A DNA stretch of 64,000 bases from Allobosea sp. Root381 (GTDB lineage Bacteria > Pseudomonadota > Alphaproteobacteria > Rhizobiales > Beijerinckiaceae), in assembly GCF_001429395.1 (NCBI RefSeq), contig NZ_LMJT01000043.1, positions 64,627-128,626 on the forward strand, in the 5' to 3' direction. Position numbers and translations under genes: made by a program. Under the pieces are notes generated by a model that searched no databases, was not told the DNA's origin, and saw only the letters and a program-made list of their open reading frames with translations. Positions 34,573 to 43,566 of the stretch are shown one piece after another; the stretch's first letter is position 1, and every line of letters starts with the position of its first letter.

Positions 34573-35541
34573 ATGATCAGCTGGCTTGCCAGGCGTTTGA
34601 TCCAGGCCGTGGCGGTCGTGCTTGCCATGACCGTGATCGTCTTCATCGGCGTGAACGTGATCGGCGACCCCGTCGCGGTGCTCCTGCCGCCCGACGCCGG
34701 CGAGGACGAGCGGCTGCGCGTGATCGCGGCCTTCGGGCTCGACCGGCCGCTCTGGGAGCAGTATTTCTCTTTTCTCGGCGGCGCCCTGCGTGGCGACCTC
34801 GGCCGGAGTTTCGTCTTCAACGAACCCGCCCTGACGGTCATCCTCCAGCGCATGCCGGCGACGCTGGAACTCGCGATCGCCGCCATGCTGCTGGCCGTGC
34901 TGATCGGCGTCCCGCTCGGCCTCTATGCCGGCGTCAGGCCAAATTCCAGAGGCGCGAAGGCGCTGATGGCAGGCTCGATCCTCGGCTTCTCGCTGCCGAC
35001 CTTCTGGGTCGGCCTCGTCATGATCATGGTCTTCTCGGTCCAGCTCGGCTGGCTGCCGGCCGGCGGCCGCGGCCAGACGGCAGAGCTGTTCGGGATGCAG
35101 TGGTCCTTGCTGACGGCGGACGGGCTGCGCCATCTCGCCCTGCCCGCGCTCAATCTGGCGCTGTTCAAGATCTCCCTGGTGATGCGGCTGGTGCGGGCGG
35201 AGACCCGCGAGGTCGTGCCGCAGGACTACATCCGGACCGCGCGCGCCAAGGGTCTCGCCGAAGGCGCGGTGATCCGCCACCATGTCCTGAAGAACACGCT
35301 GATCCCGGTGGTGACGATCGTCGGCCTCGAATTCGGCTCGGTGATCGCCTTCTCGGTCGTGACCGAGACGATCTTCTCCTGGCCCGGCATGGGCAAGCTG
35401 ATCATCGACAGCATCCACCTGCTCGATCGGCCGATGATCGTGGCCTATCTGATGGTCATCGTCGTGCTCTTCGTCCTTATCAACCTGATCGTCGACCTGC
35501 TCTACACGGTCCTCGATCCGCGCGTGCGGCTGGAGAACTGA
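34573..35541 (+). CDS. ABC transporter permease, DppB-like, second importer
   Basis: A 322-residue permease. N-terminus MISWLARRLIQAVAVVLAMT, six TM helices, EAA loop VVPQDYIRTARAKGLAEGAV near residue 218. It follows the binding protein by 49 nt and the stop is 1 nt before the next permease. Confidence 0.92.
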   Translation: MISWLARRLIQAVAVVLAMTVIVFIGVNVIGDPVAVLLPPDAGEDERLRVIAAFGLDRPLWEQYFSFLGGALRGDLGRSFVFNEPALTVILQRMPATLELAIAAMLLAVLIGVPLGLYAGVRPNSRGAKALMAGSILGFSLPTFWVGLVMIMVFSVQLGWLPAGGRGQTAELFGMQWSLLTADGLRHLALPALNLALFKISLVMRLVRAETREVVPQDYIRTARAKGLAEGAVIRHHVLKNTLIPVVTIVGLEFGSVIAFSVVTETIFSWPGMGKLIIDSIHLLDRPMIVAYLMVIVVLFVLINLIVDLLYTVLDPRVRLEN

Positions 35542-35542
35542 G

Positions 35543-36475
35543 ATGGCGAGCACGCAACCGATGCCCCCTGCCGCGCCAACCCAGAGCAGCGCCGGGGCGC
35601 TCCACCGTACACCGCTGCAGCGTGCGCTGCGCGCCTTCGCCGGCTCGCGCCTCGCCATGCTGGGGCTGATCGCGCTGGCCGCCATCGTCGCGCTGGCGAT
35701 CGCGGCGCCCTGGATCGCACCGCAGAATCCCTACGACCTGATGCAGCTCGACATCATGGACGGCCAGCTTCCGCCCGGCTCGACCGCGGCGACCGGCATG
35801 ACCTACTGGCTCGGCACCGACGAGCAGGGACGGGATATGCTCTCCGCCATCCTCTACGGGCTGCGCATCTCGCTGCTCGTCGGGTTCGTCTCGGCGATCG
35901 CGGCGGCGGCCATCGGCACGACGCTGGGGCTGGTCGCGGCCTATTCCGGAGGCCGTACCGACAATGCGATCATGCGCATCGTCGACCTGCAGCTGTCCTT
36001 CCCGACCATCCTCGTCGCGCTGATGATCCTGGCCTTTCTCGGCAAGGGCGTCGGGAACGTCATTCTCGCGCTGGTGATCGTGGAGTGGGCGGTCTATGCG
36101 CGCACCGCCCGGGCCAGCGCGCTGGTGCAGCGCCGCAAGGAATATGTCGAGGCGGCACTATCCTACGGCTCGTCCGGCCTGCGCGTGCTGTTCCGCCATC
36201 TGCTGCCGAACTGCCTGCCGCCGCTGATGGTGATCGCGACGGTGCAGGTCGCGCGCGCGATCGCGCTCGAGGCCACGCTGTCCTTCCTCGGCCTCGGCGT
36301 GCCGGTGACCGAGCCGAGCCTCGGGCTGCTGATCGCCAACGGCTATCAGTTCATGCTGTCGGGCAAGTTCTGGATCAGCTTCTACCCCGGCATCGCGCTG
36401 CTCGTGACCGTGGTTGCGATCAACCTGATCGGCGATCGCCTGCGCGACGTGCTGAACCCGCGCAACGCGGACTGA
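35543..36475 (+). CDS. ABC transporter permease, DppC-like, second importer
   Basis: A 310-residue permease: a ~25-residue Pro-rich cytoplasmic tail, a first TM helix (LAMLGLIALAAIVALAIAAP), then YWLGTDEQGRDMLSAILYG and the EAA loop RRKEYVEAALSYGSSGL. It ends the seven-gene operon, again with no ATPase subunits before the min locus. Confidence 0.92.
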   Translation: MASTQPMPPAAPTQSSAGALHRTPLQRALRAFAGSRLAMLGLIALAAIVALAIAAPWIAPQNPYDLMQLDIMDGQLPPGSTAATGMTYWLGTDEQGRDMLSAILYGLRISLLVGFVSAIAAAAIGTTLGLVAAYSGGRTDNAIMRIVDLQLSFPTILVALMILAFLGKGVGNVILALVIVEWAVYARTARASALVQRRKEYVEAALSYGSSGLRVLFRHLLPNCLPPLMVIATVQVARAIALEATLSFLGLGVPVTEPSLGLLIANGYQFMLSGKFWISFYPGIALLVTVVAINLIGDRLRDVLNPRNAD

Positions 36476-36521
36476 GGCGGCCGGCCGCGGAGCGCGCCCG
36501 GCCCATCGTTCAAGGCGGCCC

Positions 36522-36785
36522 TCAGGCCGCCTTCTTGCCAGCGTCGAACGGAATCTCCACGTCAACGGCGAGCGTCGAGACCTGGGGACCACGCTCCATC
36601 CTGACCGTGACCTTGTCGTCGTCGATCTGCATGTGCTTGGAGATGACGCGCAGGATCTCGTCGCGCAGCTTGGTCACGAGGTCCGAGCCGCCGGCCGAGG
36701 CACGCTCATGCGCCAGCAGGACCTGAAGCCGCTCGCGGGCGGCGGGCGCCGACTGGGAGCGGGAAAAAAAACGACGCAGGTTCAT
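36522..36785 (-). CDS. minE: Cell division topological specificity factor MinE
   Basis: An 87-residue protein. The N-terminal half ([20 protein letters not shown]) is the membrane-tethering and anti-MinCD region; the rest forms the topological specificity domain ([20 protein letters not shown]). MinE drives MinD off the membrane, producing the pole-to-pole oscillation that positions the division septum. It overlaps the minD stop by 4 nt. Transcription order is minC-minD-minE. Confidence 0.95.
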   Translation of the reverse strand: MNLRRFFSRSQSAPAARERLQVLLAHERASAGGSDLVTKLRDEILRVISKHMQIDDDKVTVRMERGPQVSTLAVDVEIPFDAGKKAA

Positions 36786-37597
36786 GCCGCTTTCCTTCCG
36801 AAGAACTTGCCGAAGAAGCCGCGCTTCTCCCCGGGAACGGCGACCGGCAGGGTCTCGCCCCTGAGCCGGCGCACCGCATCGAAATAGGCCACGGCCGGGG
36901 CACTGCGGCCATCCGCCAGGGTGACCGGCGAGCCGAGATTGGAGGCGCGCAGCACGTCCATGCTCTCGGGGATGATGCCGAGCAGCGGGATCGAGAGGAT
37001 CTCGAGCACGTCGTCGACCTTGAGCATGTCGCCGCGCTCGGCCCGGACGGGATCGTAGCGGGTGAGCAGCAGGTGTTTCTCCATGCGCTCGCCGTTCTCG
37101 GCCTTGACCGTCTTGGAATCGAGCAGGCCGATGATGCGGTCGGAATCGCGTACCGAGGAGACTTCCGGATTGGTCACGACGATGGCGACGTCGGCATGGC
37201 GCATGGCGAGCGTGGCGCCGCGCTCGATGCCGGCCGGGCTGTCGCAGATGACCCAGTCGAAGGACTTCTTCAGCGCCGCGATGACCTTCTCGACGCCGTC
37301 CGACGTGAGGTTGTCCTTGTCGCGGGTCTGCGAGGCCGGCAGCAGGTAGAGCGATTCCAGCCGCTTGTCGCGGATCAGCGCCTGCGTCAGCTTGGCCTCG
37401 CCCTGGATCACGTTGACCAGGTCGTAGACGACGCGCCTCTCCGCGCCCATGACGAGATCGAGATTGCGCAGGCCGACGTCGAAATCGACGACCACGACCT
37501 TCTCGCCGTTCTGCGCCAGGGCGGCGCCCAGTGCGGCGGAGGACGTCGTCTTGCCGACGCCGCCCTTGCCTGATGTGACCACGATGACCTTGCCCAT
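36782..37597 (-). CDS. minD: Septum site-determining protein MinD
   Basis: A 271-residue membrane-associated ATPase. It has the deviant Walker [11 protein letters not shown] near residue 11, [17 protein letters not shown] (switch I / A' box), [11 protein letters not shown] (Walker B) and the C-terminal amphipathic membrane helix [17 protein letters not shown]-bound dimers bind the membrane and recruit MinC. The start is the ATG giving [13 protein letters not shown]; upstream residues in the same frame are not coding. Confidence 0.97.
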   Translation of the reverse strand: MGKVIVVTSGKGGVGKTTSSAALGAALAQNGEKVVVVDFDVGLRNLDLVMGAERRVVYDLVNVIQGEAKLTQALIRDKRLESLYLLPASQTRDKDNLTSDGVEKVIAALKKSFDWVICDSPAGIERGATLAMRHADVAIVVTNPEVSSVRDSDRIIGLLDSKTVKAENGERMEKHLLLTRYDPVRAERGDMLKVDDVLEILSIPLLGIIPESMDVLRASNLGSPVTLADGRSAPAVAYFDAVRRLRGETLPVAVPGEKRGFFGKFFGRKAA

Positions 37598-37631
37598 TGA
37601 CCTCTCCTGCTTGTGTGGACGCGCCGTCGTC

Positions 37632-38393
37632 TCAGGCGAGTGACCCAACCTTGAATGTGTCGCCTTCCAGCCAGAACTGGACGGCCTTGCCGCGCAGCTC
37701 GGCCTCCAGGTCCTCCGCCGTCTTGTAGTAGCCGTCGATGGCGACGAGCTCGGCTTCGAGCTTGCGGCAGAAGATGCGCGCCGTGGCGTTGCCCATCGTG
37801 CCCGCCAGGGCCCGCCCGCGCAGCGTGCCGTAGACATGGATCGAGCCGCCGGCGACGATCTCGGCGCCCGAGGCCACCGACCCAACGACGGTGACGTCGC
37901 CTTCGGTGAAGATGATCGACTGGCCCGAGCGCACCGGCTGGGTCACCACCAGCGAAGGCACCGCCTTGGGCAGCTGCGGAATGGCGGGCGCGGCGCTCTC
38001 GGCGATCGCGGGCTGTTCCGGCGCCTCGGCCTTTTCCGACGTTGCGGCCTGTTCGGCCGCCGGCGGCTCGATATCCGCCGTCGGGCGGCCATCGGCCATG
38101 GCGGGCGGCAGGCTCGCATCGAGCATCGAGGGCCGTGCGCCTTCGATGCCCATGATCCGCACATGCCGGGCGGCGAGCTGGTCGACGAGCTCGCGCAGCT
38201 GCGCGCGATCAACCTCGAGGCCCGCGATATCGAGCACGACCGGCCGCCGCATGAAGAAGCCGGTCGAGCGGGAGGCGAGATCGTCGAGACTCATCAGCCA
38301 ATCCGCGAAGGGCAGCTCCGGGGTCAGCGCGAGCGCAAGGAAGCTCCGCCCCTTGAGGCGGATGGGCCGGGGTTTTGTTAACACGTCGGTCAT
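37632..38393 (-). CDS. minC: Septum site-determining protein MinC
   Basis: A 253-residue FtsZ-assembly inhibitor. N-terminal domain about 1-105 (IRLKGRSFLALALTPELPFA; FFMRRPVVLDIAGL), a long Ala/Pro/Glu-rich linker around 115-155 and a C-terminal beta-helix domain (VTVVGSVASGAEIVAGGSIH, VYGTLRGRALAGTMGNATA), which binds MinD. Chosen start MTDVLTKPRPIRLKG. 34 nt before minD. Upstream lies a ~310-bp gap with the operon promoter. Confidence 0.95.
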   Translation of the reverse strand: MTDVLTKPRPIRLKGRSFLALALTPELPFADWLMSLDDLASRSTGFFMRRPVVLDIAGLEVDRAQLRELVDQLAARHVRIMGIEGARPSMLDASLPPAMADGRPTADIEPPAAEQAATSEKAEAPEQPAIAESAAPAIPQLPKAVPSLVVTQPVRSGQSIIFTEGDVTVVGSVASGAEIVAGGSIHVYGTLRGRALAGTMGNATARIFCRKLEAELVAIDGYYKTAEDLEAELRGKAVQFWLEGDTFKVGSLA

Positions 38394-38703
38394 CTTGGTA
38401 AATTTTCGGTTGCCCCGATCTAGCGACGAAATGGTTAACAGTCGGTAAATCGCCGCCGCCTCTGCACAGCGCGGCGAGACGGCATGAGGGCCAATGCAAG
38501 CCCTGAGCGTGCTGTGTTTTCTTGGAGCGGCGCGACCATCACTCGCGAGGCGAATATCCGGGGATGACAACGGTTTCATTCCCGTCGCGACAGCCGAAAC
38601 TAAAGCCTGCTGAAGTCAGTTAGAAACGCGTCCGTCGCGCTCTCCCCGGGACGACCTCCGGTCGCCAGGATGGCGGCCTGGCCCAACGCAAAATCGGAAA
38701 GCT
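38394..38703. promoter_or_regulatory. Gap between minC and the cyd operon; minCDE promoter region
   Basis: About 310 bp. The part next to minC (about 38398-38450) is comparatively AT-rich (TAAATTTTCGG, GGTTAACAGTCGGTAAATCG) and is the expected minC promoter. The rest has no gene or convincing repeat. Confidence 0.4.
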
Positions 38704-38811
38704 TTAAACCAGGACCAGCCGGATCAGCCAGGCGACGGCACCGACCAACAGCACTCCGGCGAGCCAGAGCGCAACGAACCAGAGCAGGCGCGTGGCGGCC
38801 GCGCCTCTCAA
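38704..38811 (-). CDS. DUF2474-type small subunit of the bd-type oxidase
   Basis: A 35-residue single-TM peptide, too short for ordinary gene calls: LRGAAATRLLWFVALWLAGV followed by a hydrophobic run and a basic WLIRLVLV end. The TTG start overlaps the cydB stop (TTGA). DUF2474 peptides are found right after CydB/CioB genes and correspond in position to CydX/CioZ, which stabilise the oxidase. Its position, length and TM pattern support the call. Confidence 0.72.
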   Translation of the reverse strand: MRGAAATRLLWFVALWLAGVLLVGAVAWLIRLVLV

Positions 38812-39812
38812 TGATAGCCCTCTTCGGGATCGACCTTGCCGCGGAAAACCCAATAGGCGTAGCCGGTGTAGCAGAGAATCAGCGGGATCAGCACGACGGC
38901 CCCCACCAGCAGGAAGAACAGCGAGGTGTCGGGCGCCGCCGCCTCCCGGATGGTGAGGGCGCCCGGCACGATATAGGGATAGAAGCTGATGCCGAGGCCC
39001 GCGAAGCTCAGCACGAAGAGCCCGAGCGCGCAGAGGAACGGCTGCAGGTGTTTGTCATGCGTCAGCCCGTGCCAGAGGCCGGCGGCGCAGAGCGCCAGCA
39101 GCAACGGCACGAAGGCCGAGAAGAACGCCGTCGGCCAGGCGAACCAGCGCTCGAAATATAGGGGATCGAGAAAGGGCGTCCACAGGCTGACGATGCCGAT
39201 CAGGGCGAGCGTGCCGATGCCGCTGGCCAGCGCGATGCGGCGCGCCTTCTCCTGCAGGGCGCCGGTGGTCTTGAGGTTCAGCCAGGTCGCGCCGAGAAGC
39301 GCATAGCCGATCACCACCGCCGCGCCGGTGGTCAGGCTGAAGGGCGTGAGCCAGTCCCACCAGCCGCCGGCATATTGCCGGTCCGCGATGCGGATGCCCT
39401 GGACCAGGGCGCCGAGCGCAATGCCCTGCATGGCTGCGGCCACCGCCGAGCCGAGGGCGAAGCCCCAATCCCAGAGCGGGCGCCAGCGAACCGTGCGGAA
39501 ACGATACTCGAAGGCGACGCCCCGGAAGATCAGGCCGAGCAGCATCAGGATGATCGGCATGTAAAGGGCCGGGAGCACGGTGGCATAGGCGAGCGGGAAC
39601 ACGGCCATCAGGCCACCGCCGCCGAGCACCAGCCAGGTCTCGTTGCCGTCCCAGACCGGCGCGATCGAGTTCGTCATCACATTGCGGTCCCGCGCCTCCG
39701 GAAAGAGCGGGAACAGGATGCCGACGCCGAGATCGAAGCCGTCGAGGATGACATAGGCGAGGACGGCGAAGGCGATCAGCCCGGCCCAGATGAAGCTCAG
39801 CTCAATGGCCAT
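38808..39812 (-). CDS. cydB: Cytochrome bd-type ubiquinol oxidase subunit II
   Basis: A 334-residue membrane protein with 8-9 TM helices. Marks: LIAFAVLAYVILDGFDLGVG, then IAPVWDGNETWLVLGGGGLM (the conserved GNETWLV block), and a C-terminal FRGKVDPEEGYH. The DPEEGYH ending and the DUF2474 partner fit the cyanide-insensitive (CioB) type. With CydA it reduces O2 to water at low O2 or under respiratory stress without proton pumping. Its start overlaps cydA by 11 nt. Confidence 0.94.
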   Translation of the reverse strand: MAIELSFIWAGLIAFAVLAYVILDGFDLGVGILFPLFPEARDRNVMTNSIAPVWDGNETWLVLGGGGLMAVFPLAYATVLPALYMPIILMLLGLIFRGVAFEYRFRTVRWRPLWDWGFALGSAVAAAMQGIALGALVQGIRIADRQYAGGWWDWLTPFSLTTGAAVVIGYALLGATWLNLKTTGALQEKARRIALASGIGTLALIGIVSLWTPFLDPLYFERWFAWPTAFFSAFVPLLLALCAAGLWHGLTHDKHLQPFLCALGLFVLSFAGLGISFYPYIVPGALTIREAAAPDTSLFFLLVGAVVLIPLILCYTGYAYWVFRGKVDPEEGYH

Positions 39813-41211
39813 GGCGAGCCTCCGAGCCGAGCTGGAAGGCCGGCGTGATGCCCGCGGCGCGGACGGGCCCTTCGTCCAGCCCGCCCCGGTCCCCGTCCCC
39901 GCCCGGCGACATCCACATTAGCCGCAGGATGTAGAAGGTGCCGGCGCCGAAGACGAGGAAGTAGACGATGATGAAGGCGACCAGCGATGTCCCCACCGCC
40001 GCGGCATCGATGTTGGAAAGGCTGTCGGAGGTACGGAGCACCCCGTAGACGGTGAAGGGCTGCCGGCCGACCTCCGTCACGAACCACCCTGCCAGCACGG
40101 CGACGAAGCCCGAGGGGCCCATCGCGACCGCGGCGCGGTGCAGCGCCCGGCTGCTGAAAAGCGTGCCGCGGTACCGCGCCCAGAGCGACCACAATCCGAC
40201 CGCCAGCATCAACATGCCGAGCCCGACCATGATGCGGAAGCCGACGAAGGGGATCATGGCCGGCGGGCGCCGGTCCTTGGGAAAGGCCTTGAGGCCGAGG
40301 ATCTCGCCGTCCAGCTCGTGCTTGAGGATCAGCGAGCCGAGCTTCGGGATCTCGAGCGCGTAGCGGGTCTTCTCCGCCTCGTCGTCGGGAATGCCGAACA
40401 GGATCAGCGGAGCGCCACGCTGCGTCTCGTAATGGCCTTCCATCGCTGCGATCTTGGCCGGCTGGTGCTGCAGCGTGTTGAGCCCGTGCAGGTCGCCGGC
40501 GACGACCTGCAGCGGCGTCACCAGGGCTGCCATCCACATCGCCATGGAGAACATCGTCCGGGCGGACGGGTTCGTGCCGTCGCGCAGCAGATGGAAGCCG
40601 CCAACCGCGCCGACGGCGAAGGCCGTGGTCAGGAAGGCGGCCAACACCGTGTGGACCAGCCGGTAGGGGAAGGACGGATTGAAGATGATCTGCCACCAGT
40701 CGGTCGGGACGAACTGGCCGTTCTCGGCGATCGCGAAACCGGCAGGGGTGTGCATCCAGCTGTTGGCGGCAAGGATCCAGGTCGCCGAGATCAACGTGCC
40801 CAGAGCCACCATCGCGACGGCGAACATGTGGAGGCCATCGCCGACGCGCTTTCGCCCGAACAGGGCGATGCCCAGGAAGCCGGCCTCGAGGAAGAAGGCG
40901 GTCAAGACCTCGTAGCCCATGAGAGGGCCGATCACGGGCCCCGCCTTGTCGGAGAAGCGCGCCCAGTTCGTGCCGAACTGGTAGCTCATCACGATGCCGG
41001 ACACGACGCCCATGCCGAAGGTGACCGCGAAGATGACCTTCCAATACTCGAAGAGGCGCAGATAGGTCTGGTTCCGGGTGGTCAGCCACAGGGCATTGAG
41101 CACGGCCAGGAAGCTGGCGAGGCCGATGGAGAAGGCCGGGAACAGGAAATGGAACGAGACAGTAAAGGCGAACTGTATGCGAGCGAGAAGCTCTGCGCTC
41201 ATTCCCAACAT
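39802..41211 (-). CDS. cydA: Cytochrome bd-type ubiquinol oxidase subunit I
   Basis: A 469-residue heme-binding subunit. Marks: AFTVSFHFLFPAFSIGLASF (heme-ligand His near residue 20), YQFGTNWARFSDKAGPVIGP, and GWFVTEVGRQPFTVYGVLRT near residue 390. The loop between helices VI and VII is short (no long Q-loop insertion), the CioA-like form. Start ATG 41211 has a GGGAG-type ribosome site; ATG 41202 and 41226 are alternatives. First gene of the cydA-cydB-DUF2474 operon. Confidence 0.95.
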   Translation of the reverse strand: MLGMSAELLARIQFAFTVSFHFLFPAFSIGLASFLAVLNALWLTTRNQTYLRLFEYWKVIFAVTFGMGVVSGIVMSYQFGTNWARFSDKAGPVIGPLMGYEVLTAFFLEAGFLGIALFGRKRVGDGLHMFAVAMVALGTLISATWILAANSWMHTPAGFAIAENGQFVPTDWWQIIFNPSFPYRLVHTVLAAFLTTAFAVGAVGGFHLLRDGTNPSARTMFSMAMWMAALVTPLQVVAGDLHGLNTLQHQPAKIAAMEGHYETQRGAPLILFGIPDDEAEKTRYALEIPKLGSLILKHELDGEILGLKAFPKDRRPPAMIPFVGFRIMVGLGMLMLAVGLWSLWARYRGTLFSSRALHRAAVAMGPSGFVAVLAGWFVTEVGRQPFTVYGVLRTSDSLSNIDAAAVGTSLVAFIIVYFLVFGAGTFYILRLMWMSPGGDGDRGGLDEGPVRAAGITPAFQLGSEARHGH

Positions 41212-41355
41212 GGCCGGCTCCCCCATCGGGATCGGCAACGCATGCGGGCCCGGGGGCCCACGGCGGCCGAATGAGCGATTGTGGATCAACGACCGGCACA
41301 AGGGAACCGGTGCCCGGCCGCCACGGCGACGCAGGCGCGTCATGGCGCGACGACG

Positions 41356-42357
41356 TCAGCGTAGATCGATGTCGAAGCGGCGCTCCAGGACGACCTTGCC
41401 CTCGCTGAGCACCTGATACCGGGCCTGGTAGACGCCGCGTTCCCACCCGGCAGCAGGCCGTTTCACCCCCGCGAAGACAAGGTTCTGGGCCTGATTCCGC
41501 TCCAGAGGCTTGGCGCGATGATCGGTCAGGACCTTGCCGGACGGCGCTGTCAGGGCGAGCGACTGGATATCGCCGGCCCTGAGGCCGATGCCGCGGACAT
41601 AGGCGAGCAGCGCCGGCGAATCGCCGGTCGGCTGCTGCTGCCCGGCATCGCCGGCCTCCAGCGTCGCCATCGTCACGGGGGCGGTGGCAAAGCCGGTATT
41701 CAGGACCGCGCGCGGCTGGTAGGCGAGCCCGGCCTGCAGCGCCGGCTGCCACAGCATGTGGCCGGCCCCGCAGGCATTCGGCGGCGCCTCATGGGCGAAG
41801 GGATCGACGATCCTGCCGCGATGGCGGAGGATGAAATGCAGATGCGGATATTCGGTGAGGCCGGAGAGGCCGACCCGGCCGATCGGCTGGCGCGCCTCGA
41901 CGCGGTCTCCAACGTCGACGCGCAGGCTGCCGCGCGCCATGTGGCAGTACTGCGTTTCCCAGCCATCGGCATGCTCGATCACGACCGCATTGCCGCATTC
42001 CGAGCCCTTCACGGCCGCGCGGCCGATCTCGTTCACGGAAACATCCGCCACGCCGTCGCGGCGCCGCAGCACTCGGCCGGGAGCCGCCGCCAGCACATCG
42101 ACGCCTGCCCGCTGCGCGGCCATGGTCGGCAGACGAAAATCCGTGCCGTTATGGTCGTCATAGGACAGGCTGCCGCATTGATGGTCCCGCGACGCGGGGC
42201 CCGGATCGGCATCGACATAGTTCTGGACGAAGCAGCTCTGACCGATCTCACAGGCGATGGGCAGTTCGAGACGGGGCGGCTCGTCGGCCGATGCGCCCGT
42301 TGCGCCCGCGAGAAGCAAGGCGAGGGATGCGGCGCGAAGCCGGTCGCGAAAGGCCAT
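41356..42357 (-). CDS. M23 family metallopeptidase, exported
   Basis: A 333-residue periplasmic protein: signal peptide about 1-24 (ALLLAGATGASA), LytM-type domain about 60-195 with the Zn ligands in DDHNGTDFRL (H-x3-D) and HLHF near residue 175, and a C-terminal ~110-residue beta domain (VYQARYQVLSEGKVVLERRF). M23 enzymes cut peptidoglycan cross-links. It begins 2 nt after the LuxR-type gene and lies downstream of the type I secretion genes. Confidence 0.87.
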   Translation of the reverse strand: MAFRDRLRAASLALLLAGATGASADEPPRLELPIACEIGQSCFVQNYVDADPGPASRDHQCGSLSYDDHNGTDFRLPTMAAQRAGVDVLAAAPGRVLRRRDGVADVSVNEIGRAAVKGSECGNAVVIEHADGWETQYCHMARGSLRVDVGDRVEARQPIGRVGLSGLTEYPHLHFILRHRGRIVDPFAHEAPPNACGAGHMLWQPALQAGLAYQPRAVLNTGFATAPVTMATLEAGDAGQQQPTGDSPALLAYVRGIGLRAGDIQSLALTAPSGKVLTDHRAKPLERNQAQNLVFAGVKRPAAGWERGVYQARYQVLSEGKVVLERRFDIDLR

Positions 42358-42359
42358 GC

Positions 42360-43502
42360 TCAGGCACCCTCCTGCCGCAGCCGGTCCAATCGGATGAAGG
42401 ACGAGGCGCGGCTTTCGAGCTCCTCCGCCAGCGCCTGGTCGCGGCAGATTTCGACGAAGGGCGAAAGCGTCAGGATGTAGAGCAGGAAGAACTCGATCTG
42501 TCGATTGATGCCGAGCTTGAGCATGATCCGCTTGATGTAGGTCCGCACGGTCGCCTCGGTCAGGTCAAGATGGCGGCCGATGCGTACCGGCGGCTCGCCG
42601 CGCAACAGCAATAGCACGATCCTCTCCTCGGCCCAGGGCAGGCCGAAAGCCGTCGCGATCCGCTTCGCGCCGGCCGCCGGATCGATCTGCGGGATGATGA
42701 CGAGCAGCCGGTCCATCTGGTGCCGCTCGGCCGGCGCGGCCCCGATCCAGGCGAAGGCGAAGGCGCGATGGTCGGTCGAGAGGGGAATGATCGTGTTCGC
42801 CCAGGCCCGCTCGACACGGGACGCGATCGTGTCGCGCAGGGCCTGCTGCATCGTGTTGTTCACGAGGGTGTTCGAGCCGGCGAGCGTGCCATGGTCGAGA
42901 TGCACCGGGGTCTTCGCCAGCAGGAGCTGCCGGCCTGCCTCGTTCATCTCGACGACCCGCCATTTGTGGTCGACCGAGAAAGCGGGAAAGGCGAGTTCCT
43001 CGACGAGCCGGTCCGGGCTCAGATCGTCCGAGGGCGTCGGCGTGAAGCTCTGCATCGTCGCCCAGATGATGCCCGCCGCGCGCGAGACGCAGTCCTTCTC
43101 CGTCGCGGAGAACGGTTCCGCCCGCCAGCCTGCCAGGAAGACGATATCGCCCCCGTCGCCCGCGGGCAGGCGCCCGACAAGCGCATGTTCGGGCTCGTCG
43201 CGCTCCCTGCCGAGCAACTCCGTAGCGAGTGTGTCGGCGGGATCGAGGGCGAACAGGCTGGCCGTCTGCCATTCCGCCCGCTGTGCCAGCCGCGTGATCA
43301 CGTCCGCCGAGGGCTGCACGCTGCTGTCGAAGCCGACCCGGACGGCCTGCACCGCGAAACCGCTCGCCTGCGAGAGCGCGAAGACGAAGCAGCGGCTGCA
43401 TTCCAGCAGACCGAGGATCGCCCGGCCGAAGGACTCGAGCCCCTTCAAGGCGGGCGCTGCCGGCTCATCCCCGTTCGCCGGCATCATGGCGTCGTCCCGC
43501 AT
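42360..43502 (-). CDS. LuxR-type helix-turn-helix transcriptional regulator
   Basis: A 380-residue protein with a C-terminal LuxR HTH at about residues 300-360 (GRHLDLTEATVRTYIKRIML). The N-terminal ~290 residues have a GAF/PAS-like look (FVFALSQASGFAVQAV; FPAFSVDHKWRVVEMNEAGR) but no receiver or autoinducer domain that I can name. It lies 64 nt after the HlyD gene and directly before the M23 gene, so it may regulate secretion of the RTX protein; inferred from position. Confidence 0.8.
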   Translation of the reverse strand: MRDDAMMPANGDEPAAPALKGLESFGRAILGLLECSRCFVFALSQASGFAVQAVRVGFDSSVQPSADVITRLAQRAEWQTASLFALDPADTLATELLGRERDEPEHALVGRLPAGDGGDIVFLAGWRAEPFSATEKDCVSRAAGIIWATMQSFTPTPSDDLSPDRLVEELAFPAFSVDHKWRVVEMNEAGRQLLLAKTPVHLDHGTLAGSNTLVNNTMQQALRDTIASRVERAWANTIIPLSTDHRAFAFAWIGAAPAERHQMDRLLVIIPQIDPAAGAKRIATAFGLPWAEERIVLLLLRGEPPVRIGRHLDLTEATVRTYIKRIMLKLGINRQIEFFLLYILTLSPFVEICRDQALAEELESRASSFIRLDRLRQEGA

Positions 43503-43566
43503 CGTCGGTCCCTCCCCTCTGGCATCGAGCGCCAGCAGCCGTGATCAAAACGCCGAGCAGGCCCGC

